This document shows, in pieces, positions 36,206 through 43,875 of a DNA stretch of 64,000 nt. Origin of the DNA: Nonomuraea guangzhouensis. Its GTDB lineage: Bacteria; Actinomycetota; Actinomycetes; Streptosporangiales; Streptosporangiaceae. How positions within the stretch are numbered: the first letter of the stretch is position 1; each line of letters begins with the position of its first letter. A program made the translations under genes and the position numbers. The stretch lies in contig NZ_JAHKRM010000010.1 of the NCBI RefSeq assembly GCF_019396345.1, positions 186,001 through 250,000 on the forward strand, given 5' to 3'. The notes beneath the pieces are model-generated. The model was not told the origin of the DNA. It ran no database searches and was given only the letters and a program-made list of their open reading frames with translations.

Positions 36206-37153
36206 GTGGGGACTTACGACGCTCTGCTGGTGCTGTCGTTCGGGGGACCTGAGGGTCCTGACGACGTGCTGCCGTTTCTGGAGAATGTGGTGCGCGGCCG
36301 GGGGGTGCCGCGTGAGCGGTTGCTGCAGGTGGCCGAGCACTATCAGGGATTCGGCGGGGTCAGCCCGATCAACGGCCAGAACCGCGAGCTCATCGAGGCG
36401 CTGCGCCCCGTGGTCGGTGTGCCCGTCTACTGGGGCAACCGCAACTGGCACCCGTTCGGCGAGGAGACCGTCCTGCGGATGAAGGACGACGGGGTCCGCA
36501 AGGCGGCGGTGTTCGCCACCTCGGCCTTCGCCGGCTACTCCAGCTGCCGCCAGTACTACGAGGACATCGCCAGGATCTCCGTCAAGGGCGGCCCCGAGCT
36601 GGTCAAGATGCGGCACTTCGGGGAGCATCCGGGGTTCGTGGCCGCGATGGCCGACCACGTCCGGCAGGCGCTCGACCGGCTCGGCCGCGACGACGCCCGG
36701 CTGGTGTTCACCGCGCACAGCGTCCCGGTCTCGATGGCGCGCACCGCGGGGCCGTACGGCGGTCTCTACGAGGCGCAGCTGCGCAGGAGCGCCGAGCTGG
36801 TCAACGCCGCGCTGGGCCGCACCCAGCCCTGGGACCTGGTGTGGCAGTCGCGCAGCGGGCCGCCCGAGGTGCCGTGGCTGGAGCCCGACGTCTGCGACCA
36901 CCTGCGCAAGACCGACGCCCGGTCGGTCGTGCTGGTGCCGATCGGGTTCGTCTCCGACCACATGGAGGTCGTCTACGACCTCGACACCGAGGCCAGGCAG
37001 GTCGCCACCGAGCTGGGCCTGCCCATGGAGCGGGCCGCGACGGCGGGCGTCCACCCGGCCTTCGTCCGCATGGTCCGCGAGCTGATGGACGAGCCCGAGC
37101 CGCAGCCCTGCGCGCTCACCTGCTGCCCGCCGCCCCGGCGGCGTCAGGTGTAG
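36206..37153 (+). CDS. cpfC: Ferrochelatase (probably coproporphyrin III ferrochelatase)
   Basis: A 315-residue enzyme that inserts iron into a porphyrin. Signatures: DALLVLSFGGPEGPDDVLPF at the N terminus, VYWGNRNWHPF, ATSAFAGYSSCRQYYEDIA, FTAHSVPVSMA with the catalytic His, and VPIGFVSDHMEVVYDLDTEA, the conserved C-terminal motif with Glu. Actinobacteria use the coproporphyrin-dependent route, hence CpfC; older annotations say hemH. The C terminus is Cys-rich (PCALTCCPPP), as in [2Fe-2S] actinobacterial ferrochelatases. GTG 36206 is chosen. It overlaps the converging transglycosylase gene by 10 bp. Confidence 0.93.
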   Translation: MGTYDALLVLSFGGPEGPDDVLPFLENVVRGRGVPRERLLQVAEHYQGFGGVSPINGQNRELIEALRPVVGVPVYWGNRNWHPFGEETVLRMKDDGVRKAAVFATSAFAGYSSCRQYYEDIARISVKGGPELVKMRHFGEHPGFVAAMADHVRQALDRLGRDDARLVFTAHSVPVSMARTAGPYGGLYEAQLRRSAELVNAALGRTQPWDLVWQSRSGPPEVPWLEPDVCDHLRKTDARSVVLVPIGFVSDHMEVVYDLDTEARQVATELGLPMERAATAGVHPAFVRMVRELMDEPEPQPCALTCCPPPRRRQV

Positions 37154-38343
37154 GCGCGGGCGTACGCCTCGGAGATGCCCATCACCTTGTTCACGTAGTC
37201 CCACGAGTGGTTGTAGAACCAGATCGACTTGCGTAGCTTCTGGCCGCCCTGGCCGGCGCCGTTGGCGCAGAGGTACTTCGCCGCCGCGGGCACCGCGTCG
37301 TACGGGCTCCAGATGTCGGCTTTGCCGTCGCCGTCGCCGTCCACCCCGTAGTGCTTCCAGGTGGCGGGCATGAACTGCATCGGGCCGAGCGCGCCCGCGC
37401 TCGACGGGCCGTTGTTGCGGCCGTGCCCGCTCTCCACCTGGCCGATCGCCGCCAGCACCGTCCAGGACAGGCCGGGGCAGTGGGTGGCCGAGGCTTTGTA
37501 GAGGTCGAGGTAGCTGCTCGGCCGCCCGACGTTGACCTGCTGCTGCGGAGTGGCCGTGGCCGTCTGCTTCGGCTTCGCCTTGGGGCGGGCGCCCAGCGTC
37601 ACGACCTGGGCGCCCTTGCCGAGCAGCTTGCGTACGCCCGGCTCGCTGATGACGGACTTGCCGTGCAGCAGCACCGCGACGCCCGGTGCCAGGCCGAGCG
37701 CCTTGCCCATGTCGGCGCCCACCAGGCCGTCGATCCCCGTCAGGCCGAGCGTGGCCGAGGCCGCGACGCGCAGCCGGGGGCCGCCGTCCACCTGGTACTC
37801 GGCGCCCAGGATCATGCCGAGCCTGCGTACCGCGGCGGTGTCGGCGACCAGTTCGCCCCTGGACAGCGCGCTCCACACGGCGGGCTGGTCGGCGACGGCC
37901 TTGGGCGTCCAGGAGCGGAAGTCGGCCGGGTCGACGGCGAGCAGGTTCAGGCCGGTGCCGGACACCTTGACGGAGCCCGCGTCGACGACGGCCACCTTCT
38001 GCACGTGCTTGAGCTTCGCCAGGGCGAAGCGGGTGGGCTTGGGCACCTCGGCACGGGCGATCGCGAGCACGCGGGGCGGGGTCGGGGTGACGCTGGGGCC
38101 GCCCTCGCCGAAGTCCTTCACCGGCTCGGTCGTGGGCACGATCTTGTCCAGACCGGCGGTCTGCTGCTGCGTCTTCTGGGCTGGTTTCTGCGGCTTCCGT
38201 ACCGGCTGCTGGTCGGCTGTACTGGCGAACAGGTCGTCCCGCGTGGACAGCGCCACTCCCACGGCCACGACCGAGACGGCGACGACCGAGGCGATCACGA
38301 TCAGGACGGCACGGAAGGAGGGAAGACCGGACACCCGGCACAC
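37144..38343 (-). CDS. Membrane-anchored lytic murein transglycosylase
   Basis: A 399-residue protein with an N-terminal signal-anchor (LIVIASVVAVSVVAVGVALS), a long Lys/Pro/Gln-rich linker, and a C-terminal SLT-like domain. The domain shows LSWTVLAAIGQVESGHGRNN with the catalytic Glu, GALGPMQFMPATWKHYGVDG, DIWSPYDAVPAAAKYLCANG and IWFYNHSWDYVNKVM, all typical of MltB/SLT-type transglycosylases that cleave peptidoglycan with 1,6-anhydro formation. GTG 38343 starts the frame, with another GTG three codons on. It overlaps cpfC by 10 bp at the 3' end. Confidence 0.9.
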   Translation of the reverse strand: MCRVSGLPSFRAVLIVIASVVAVSVVAVGVALSTRDDLFASTADQQPVRKPQKPAQKTQQQTAGLDKIVPTTEPVKDFGEGGPSVTPTPPRVLAIARAEVPKPTRFALAKLKHVQKVAVVDAGSVKVSGTGLNLLAVDPADFRSWTPKAVADQPAVWSALSRGELVADTAAVRRLGMILGAEYQVDGGPRLRVAASATLGLTGIDGLVGADMGKALGLAPGVAVLLHGKSVISEPGVRKLLGKGAQVVTLGARPKAKPKQTATATPQQQVNVGRPSSYLDLYKASATHCPGLSWTVLAAIGQVESGHGRNNGPSSAGALGPMQFMPATWKHYGVDGDGDGKADIWSPYDAVPAAAKYLCANGAGQGGQKLRKSIWFYNHSWDYVNKVMGISEAYARAYT

Positions 38344-38427
38344 GTTAGCCGAGTTGCCGGAAAAATCACTTGCTGTCCGGTCAGCGCGTGCGTAAAGGTT
38401 GGGGCGCGCTCAGGGAGGGGAACAGAC

Positions 38428-39630
38428 GTGGTCGGGCCTTATCGGGGATTGTTCAACGGGCCCGGCGTCAAGGGATTCGTGCTGGCCGGGTTCATCGGCC
38501 GGATGCCGATGTCCATGCTCGGCATCGGCATCGTCCTGCTGATCTCCGGCCTCACCGAGTCCTACGCGACCGCCGGCGCCGTCGCGGCCACCACCAACGT
38601 CTCCTTCGCGGTGGCCGCCCCCTTGACCGCGCGGCTGGTCGACCGGTTCGGGCAGGCCCGGGTGATCGTGCCCTTCTCGATCGTGAACGGGATCTCGCTG
38701 GCCGCGCTCATGCTGTCCGCCGGTTTCCGGCTGCCCGAATGGACCCTGTACGCCGCCGGGCTGTCGGTCGGGGCGACCTCCCTGTCCCTGGGCGGGATGG
38801 TGCGGGCGCGCTGGTCGGCCCTGCACGGCGGCTCGGCCAAGCTGCACACGGCGTTCGCGTTCGAGTCCGTCGCCGACGAAATGATCTTCGTTGCCGGGCC
38901 GGCGCTGGTCACCGTGCTGGCCACAGCGGTCAACCCGTACATGGGGCTGCTCGTGGCGCTGATCTGCATGCTCGGCGGATCTCTCGCGCTCGCGGCGCAG
39001 CGGCGCACCCAGCCGCCGGTGCAGCCGGGTGAGGGCGGCGGCGGGGCAGCCATCCTGATCCCGGGGATCGCCCTGCTGTCCTGCGTCTACCTGGCGCTGG
39101 GCGCGGTGTTCGGGTCGATCGACCTGATCACGGTGGCCTTCGCCGAGGAGCACGGGGTCAAGGGTGCCTCCGGGTTCCTGCTGGCCGCCATCGCGGGCGG
39201 GTCGATGATGTCGGGGCTCTGGTTCGGCTCGCGGCACTGGCGGCTGTCGCTGCGCCGCCGGTTCGTGCGGGCGCTCGGGCTGCTCGTGGTGGGGCTGCTG
39301 CCGATCATGTTCATCGGTGACGCGCGGATCATGGCCTTCGGCCTGTTCCTCGCCGGGCTGTCGATCTCGCCGACGCTCATCACCGGCTTCTCGCTCACCG
39401 AGCGGCTCGTGCCGCCCGCGGTGCTCACCGAGGGGCTGGCGTGGATCTCCACCTCGATCGGATTCGGGGTGGCGATCGGGGCCTGGGCCGGTGGGCGGCT
39501 CACGGAGGCGTTCGGGGCGTCCAACGCGTACGGCTTCACGCTCGCCGCCGCGGCGGTCGCGGTCGTCGTGGGCGTCGGAGGTTCGGGTTTGCTGAGACTT
39601 CCCGAGGCACCTTCACCGGCCGGGAACTGA
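38428..39630 (+). CDS. MFS transporter
   Basis: A 400-residue, about 12-helix major facilitator protein. MSMLGIGIVLLISGLTESYA and LTARLVDRFGQARVIVPFS (the loop 2-3 motif) are typical, and a second half with FGSIDLITVAFAEEHGVKGA and ERLVPPAVLTEGLAWISTSI mirrors the first. The substrate is unknown. The GTG at 38428 is supported by AGGGAGGGG eight bases upstream. It is a single gene between the transglycosylase (divergent) and the deacetylase (54 bp downstream). Confidence 0.88.
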   Translation: MVGPYRGLFNGPGVKGFVLAGFIGRMPMSMLGIGIVLLISGLTESYATAGAVAATTNVSFAVAAPLTARLVDRFGQARVIVPFSIVNGISLAALMLSAGFRLPEWTLYAAGLSVGATSLSLGGMVRARWSALHGGSAKLHTAFAFESVADEMIFVAGPALVTVLATAVNPYMGLLVALICMLGGSLALAAQRRTQPPVQPGEGGGGAAILIPGIALLSCVYLALGAVFGSIDLITVAFAEEHGVKGASGFLLAAIAGGSMMSGLWFGSRHWRLSLRRRFVRALGLLVVGLLPIMFIGDARIMAFGLFLAGLSISPTLITGFSLTERLVPPAVLTEGLAWISTSIGFGVAIGAWAGGRLTEAFGASNAYGFTLAAAAVAVVVGVGGSGLLRLPEAPSPAGN

Positions 39631-39684
39631 TCCGCTAACGTCGGGACAACCCTCGCAACACCCTTCACACACGAAAGCTTTCGC

Positions 39685-40446
39685 ATGTCCCGACAAATCG
39701 TTTCACTTCTTGCTATCGCGGCTGTTGCCGTCACTTTGACACCGGCGGCGGCATCCGCCGCCCCCACCCCGAAAGCGCCCGCCCAGGCCGCTTCCGTCGC
39801 CCAGGCCAAGGCGAAGGCAGTGGACTGCGCGCAGGTCAAGTGCCTCGCCCTGACCTTCGACGACGGGCCCGGCAAGTACGCGGGAACGCTCCTCGACACG
39901 CTGAAGAAGTACAACGCCAAGGCGACGTTCTTCCTCGAAGGCCAGTACGTGAAGAGCCGCCCGGCCTTCGTCAAGCGCATGGCCAAGGAGGGCCACGAGC
40001 TCGGCAACCACAGCTACTCGCACCCGAACTTCACCACCATCGAGCCGGACGCCGTCAAGAACGAGATCCAGAAGACCCAGGACGCCGTCAAGAAGGCCGC
40101 GGGTGTCGAGCCCAAACTGCTGCGCCCGCCGTACGGCATGCTGGACGTGCAGACCTCGGAGGTCGCGGCCGGGTTCGGCATGCCGATGATCCTGTGGACC
40201 GCCGGCTCGCGCGACTGGGCGACCAAGAACTCCGCGGAGATCAAGAAGCAGACGCTGGCCGTGGCCAAGCCCAACGGCATCATCCTCATGCACGACTGGG
40301 TGAAGCAGACCGTCGACGTGATGCCGTCGCTGGTCAAGCTGCTGCAGAGCCGCGGCTACACGCTGGTGAAGGTCTCCGACATCATCAAGTCGGAGAACCT
40401 GCAGCCCGGGGACGCCTTCCCGGTTCCCGAAGGCTGGGAGAACTGA
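39685..40446 (+). CDS. Secreted polysaccharide deacetylase (NodB / CE4)
   Basis: A 253-residue exported deacetylase acting on N-acetylated polysaccharide, probably peptidoglycan or chitin oligomers. The signal peptide (LLAIAAVAVTLTPAAASA) ends near residue 26. NodB motifs: LALTFDDGPGKYAG (catalytic and metal Asp), GHELGNHSYSHPNFT (metal His pair), LLRPPYGMLD, LWTAGSRDWA and IILMHDWV. The metal triad Asp-His-His is complete. Length and layout are normal. Confidence 0.93.
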   Translation: MSRQIVSLLAIAAVAVTLTPAAASAAPTPKAPAQAASVAQAKAKAVDCAQVKCLALTFDDGPGKYAGTLLDTLKKYNAKATFFLEGQYVKSRPAFVKRMAKEGHELGNHSYSHPNFTTIEPDAVKNEIQKTQDAVKKAAGVEPKLLRPPYGMLDVQTSEVAAGFGMPMILWTAGSRDWATKNSAEIKKQTLAVAKPNGIILMHDWVKQTVDVMPSLVKLLQSRGYTLVKVSDIIKSENLQPGDAFPVPEGWEN

Positions 40447-40493
40447 GTATCGTTCACGTTTAACCGGAACGAAGCTCTAGCGCAAGGGCGGCC

Positions 40494-41771
40494 ATGGCCT
40501 TCACGAACTGGGCCCGCAACCAGACGGCCGCGCCCGCCGAGGTGCGTACCCCGGCGTCGACCGAGGACGTCGTACGCGCCGTCGGGGACGCCGCCGCCGG
40601 CGGCCGGCGCCTGCGCATGATCGGCACGGGCCACTCCTTCACCGGGGTGGCCCTCACCGACGGCATCATGCTCCGCCCTTCCGCGCTGACCGGCCTCACG
40701 TCCGTCACCGGCGACCGCGTCACCGTGCTCGCCGGCACGCCGGTGCGGGAGCTGAACGCGCTGCTCGCCGCCCGCGGGCTGGCGCTGGCCAACATGGGCG
40801 ACATCACCGAGCAGACGGTCGCGGGCGCCATCCAGACCGGCACGCACGGCACGGGGCGCGACAGCGGCGGCCTGGCCGATCAGGTCGTGGCGCTGGAGCT
40901 GGTGCTGGCGGACGGCTCGGTGGTGACGGCCGGCCCCGGCGAGGACCTGTTCGACGCGGCCCGGGTGGGGCTGGGCGCGCTCGGGGTGCTGACCTCGGTG
41001 ACGTTCCGGGTGGAGCCCGCCTTCCTGCTGCGCAACCGGCGGCGCAGGATGACGCTCAGCGCCATCCTCGACTCGCTCGACTCCCTGACCTCGGAGAACG
41101 AGCATCTCGACTTCTTCTGGCTGCCGCACACCGACGCGTGCCTGGTCAAGACCAACAACCGCGATCCCGGCCCGGCCCGGCCGCCCGGCGCGGTCAAGTA
41201 CTGGCTGGACAACGTGTTCCTGGAGAACACGCTGTTCGGCGCCGCCTGCGCCGTGGGGGCGCGATTTCCTGGGCTGATCCCGCGGATCAACGCTGTCAGC
41301 GCCGCCGCGCTCGGCGAGTCGGAGGCCGTGGACGCGTCGTACAAGATCTTCACCTCCCGGCGGGACGTGCGCTTCCTGGAGATGGAGTACGCGGTGCCGC
41401 GTGAACACCTCGGCCAGGCGCTGCGGGAGACGCGGGCGCTGGTGGAACGGATGGGGTGGCGGGTCACGTTCCCGGTGGAGGTGCGGGTCACGCCGCCCAG
41501 CACGGCCTGGCTGTCCACGGCGTACGGCCGTCAGTCGGCGTACGTCGCCTGTCACATGTACCGGCCCACGCCCAACCCCGCCTACTTCGCCGGGGTGGAG
41601 GAGATCATGACGCGGCTGGACGGGCGGCCGCACTGGGGCAAACTGCACACCCGGGACGCGGCCTACCTCGAGAAGGTGTATCCGCGGTTCGCGAACTTCG
41701 TGGCGCTGCGCGATCGGCTGGATCCCGGGCGGCTGTTCGGCAACGCCTACCTGGAGACGGTGCTGGGATAG
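40494..41771 (+). CDS. D-arabinono-1,4-lactone oxidase-type FAD enzyme
   Basis: A 425-residue VAO-family flavoprotein. The FAD domain shows RMIGTGHSFTGVALTDG (the GHS motif) and NMGDITEQTVAGAIQTGTHG, TGRDSGGLADQVVALELVLA; the ALO-type C-terminal domain shows YAVPREHLGQALRETRALVE, HMYRPTPNPAYFAGVEEIMT, and the end motif PHWGKLHTRDAAYL with the HWGK signature of aldonolactone oxidases. It oxidises a sugar lactone or alditol; the substrate is not proven. No Tat or Sec signal is present. It converges on the next gene with 10 bp between stops. Confidence 0.9.
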   Translation: MAFTNWARNQTAAPAEVRTPASTEDVVRAVGDAAAGGRRLRMIGTGHSFTGVALTDGIMLRPSALTGLTSVTGDRVTVLAGTPVRELNALLAARGLALANMGDITEQTVAGAIQTGTHGTGRDSGGLADQVVALELVLADGSVVTAGPGEDLFDAARVGLGALGVLTSVTFRVEPAFLLRNRRRRMTLSAILDSLDSLTSENEHLDFFWLPHTDACLVKTNNRDPGPARPPGAVKYWLDNVFLENTLFGAACAVGARFPGLIPRINAVSAAALGESEAVDASYKIFTSRRDVRFLEMEYAVPREHLGQALRETRALVERMGWRVTFPVEVRVTPPSTAWLSTAYGRQSAYVACHMYRPTPNPAYFAGVEEIMTRLDGRPHWGKLHTRDAAYLEKVYPRFANFVALRDRLDPGRLFGNAYLETVLG

Positions 41772-41781
41772 GGGCCGGCCG

Positions 41782-42600
41782 TCACGGCGTCTCCTTGTCC
41801 TGCTGCACCGGTGGTGACTGCGGCGGGTCGGTCGGCACGGACGTCTGCTCGGTCAGGTCGCCGGGGTCCTGGGCCGTCGTGGTCGTGGACGGGGCGGACG
41901 GCTCCACCGTGTCCTTGCCCGTGTCGGTGGGCGCCGACGTCGGGCTCTGGGACGTACGGGTCGGCGAGGCGGTCGGCGTGGGCGATCCGGTCGGCGTGCC
42001 GCTGGGTGTCGCCGGAGCGCCGGAGAACGTCGTCCGGGGCTGCAGGGCGGGCTCCTCGGAACGCTTCTTCTCCTTGGCGGGCGCCTGCTCGCGTTTGGTC
42101 TCCGGCTTGGCGCCGGTGAGCTGGTCGTGCACGGTCGTCTGGGCGATCGTCTGGTAGGCCAGGATGCCGCCCATGCTCACCCCGAACACCAGCGCCGCTG
42201 CCACGCCCGTCTTCGCCCACGGCACGCGCCTCGGCGCCGGCACCTCGATCGGCGCCATGACCAGCGTGGACTCGCCCCGGCTCTCCTCGGCTTCCCGCAC
42301 CGTTGTCCGTACGGCCGTCGCCAGCTCGCCCTGACCCTCGTCCCGCTCCGCCGGCGGCCGTTCCGGGCCGTACTCGCGCCAGGCGATCACCGTGTGCTGC
42401 TTGACCTTGTCGCCCGTGCGCTTCAGGTAGTGCGTGTAGACGGCGGTGGCGACCGTACTGGCCACGCTCATCAGCGCCGCGCCGATCACCGTTCCCCCCA
42501 CACCGAGGTATGAGGCCCCGACCGCTGCCGTGACGGCAGCCAGCGCACTACCCGCGATCTGCGGCACGCTCAGCTCGAACTTCCGCTGCTCGCCGCTCAT
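41782..42600 (-). CDS. Membrane protein with Thr/Pro/Ser-rich extracytoplasmic tail
   Basis: A 272-residue protein. Two N-terminal hydrophobic segments (PQIAGSALAAVTAAVGASYL and VIGAALMSVASTVATAVYTH) are followed by a charged cytoplasmic part and a third helix (TGVAAALVFGVSMGGILAYQ, about residues 131-150). The last 110 residues are low-complexity, rich in Thr, Pro and Ser (SPTPTASPTRTSQSP), and probably extracytoplasmic. I do not recognise a family. It is divergent from the subtilase-like gene. Confidence 0.7.
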   Translation of the reverse strand: MSGEQRKFELSVPQIAGSALAAVTAAVGASYLGVGGTVIGAALMSVASTVATAVYTHYLKRTGDKVKQHTVIAWREYGPERPPAERDEGQGELATAVRTTVREAEESRGESTLVMAPIEVPAPRRVPWAKTGVAAALVFGVSMGGILAYQTIAQTTVHDQLTGAKPETKREQAPAKEKKRSEEPALQPRTTFSGAPATPSGTPTGSPTPTASPTRTSQSPTSAPTDTGKDTVEPSAPSTTTTAQDPGDLTEQTSVPTDPPQSPPVQQDKETP

Positions 42601-42688
42601 CGCCTCGGATCAGTCCTTTCTCGCATGTGTTGGTAAAGAGCTTTCTCGTGAATAGACGCGAGCGCGTGTCCTGTTGTTCCTGTGACGT

Positions 42689-43711
42689 GTGCGACAGACA
42701 CCCTCGTCGCTCGTGCCCCGACGAATCGGCCTGCCCTCCCTGTACCTCGCCGCGGCCGTGGCGACGGCCGTGACCACCGCGATTCCCCTCGCCATGCCGC
42801 CCGCTTCCGGCCTCGCCTTCCGGCCGCCGGTCATCGAGCCTACGCGCCCGTACGTCGTCACCGCCCGTAACCGGGCCGCGGCCCGTGACCTGGTCGGCGC
42901 GATGCGATGGCGGGTGCGCCGCTTCTACACCGCGGCCATCCCCGGCTTCGCCACCTGGGTGAACGCGGCCGAACTGGCGGAGCTCCGCGCGGATCCGCGG
43001 GTCCTGGCGATCGAACCCGACCGCGAGATCCACCCTATGCCGATCACCGGGCCCGCCCGCCAGATCCACGCCAGACCGATCACCGGGCCGTCCTGGGCCC
43101 GCTCTCCTCGCGGCACCGGGAGAGGTGTCACGGTCTACCTCGTGGACAGCGGCGTCAATGGGCAGCCGGGCCGGCTCAGGGCTGGTGGGTTCGGGGATCG
43201 GGCCTGGCGGGCCTTCGACGCCACCGGTCGTACCGGCGAGGACTGCGGCGGCCACGGCACGCGGGTGGCGCGCGCCATAGGGGGCCGTTCACACGGCGTG
43301 GCGCCGCGGGCCCGCATCGCCTCCGTGCGGGTGCTCGGCTGCGGCGGCTCCGGCAGCCTGTCGGACGTCCTGGCCGGCCTCGACTGGGTACGCCGACACG
43401 CCCATCGTCCCGCCGTCGCCAATCTCTCGATCGACGGCGCCCGCTCCCGGGCCCTGCGGACCGCCATGGCCCGTCTGACGCGGTCCGGCGTCTTCGTCGT
43501 CGCGTCCGCGGACACCGGCGGGTGCCGCCTGTCCCCCACCGGCGAGACGTACTCCCCCAGATCGCCCTACCTGGCCGGAGCCGCCGCCCGCTACCTGGAG
43601 CTCCATCCGGACGCCAACCCATCCGATCTCGCGTCTTGGCTGAAGTGCACAGCGATGCGGGACACTATTCGCCAGAATCCGTCGAGGGCAATGCGCACCG
43701 GCAGACCCTGA
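42689..43711 (+). CDS. Subtilase (S8) family protein with truncated catalytic core, probably inactive
   Basis: A 340-residue exported protein. A signal/anchor (LYLAAAVATAVTTAIPLAM) and an I9-type propeptide-like region precede an S8 domain. Catalytic Asp153 (VYLVDSGVN) and His189 (CGGHGTRVARAIGG) are clear. The oxyanion Asn position reads VVASAD, with Asp275 in place of Asn. The serine motif is reduced to TYSPRSPYLAGAA, in which Ser289 aligns with the nucleophile but GTSMA is lost. Only 13 residues separate these two sites, against 65 in subtilisin, so roughly 50 residues of the core are missing. The C-terminal helix (LSDAs-like PSDLASWLKC) remains. It could be a decaying gene or a binding protein. 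The GTG at 42689 is used. Confidence 0.75.
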   Translation: MRQTPSSLVPRRIGLPSLYLAAAVATAVTTAIPLAMPPASGLAFRPPVIEPTRPYVVTARNRAAARDLVGAMRWRVRRFYTAAIPGFATWVNAAELAELRADPRVLAIEPDREIHPMPITGPARQIHARPITGPSWARSPRGTGRGVTVYLVDSGVNGQPGRLRAGGFGDRAWRAFDATGRTGEDCGGHGTRVARAIGGRSHGVAPRARIASVRVLGCGGSGSLSDVLAGLDWVRRHAHRPAVANLSIDGARSRALRTAMARLTRSGVFVVASADTGGCRLSPTGETYSPRSPYLAGAAARYLELHPDANPSDLASWLKCTAMRDTIRQNPSRAMRTGRP

Positions 43712-43875
43712 ACATGATGGAATCAACAAATGTGACCGGCGTCACAACGTCACTGGGCTATCCCATGAAGGCGATGTTCGGACATGCCGGGTACGGTGCT
43801 GGCAGGCAACCGGCACACGCGAGAGACTCAAGGGTCCGGGGGAAGAATGAGCAGCACGCTGACGAAGGGACTCGC

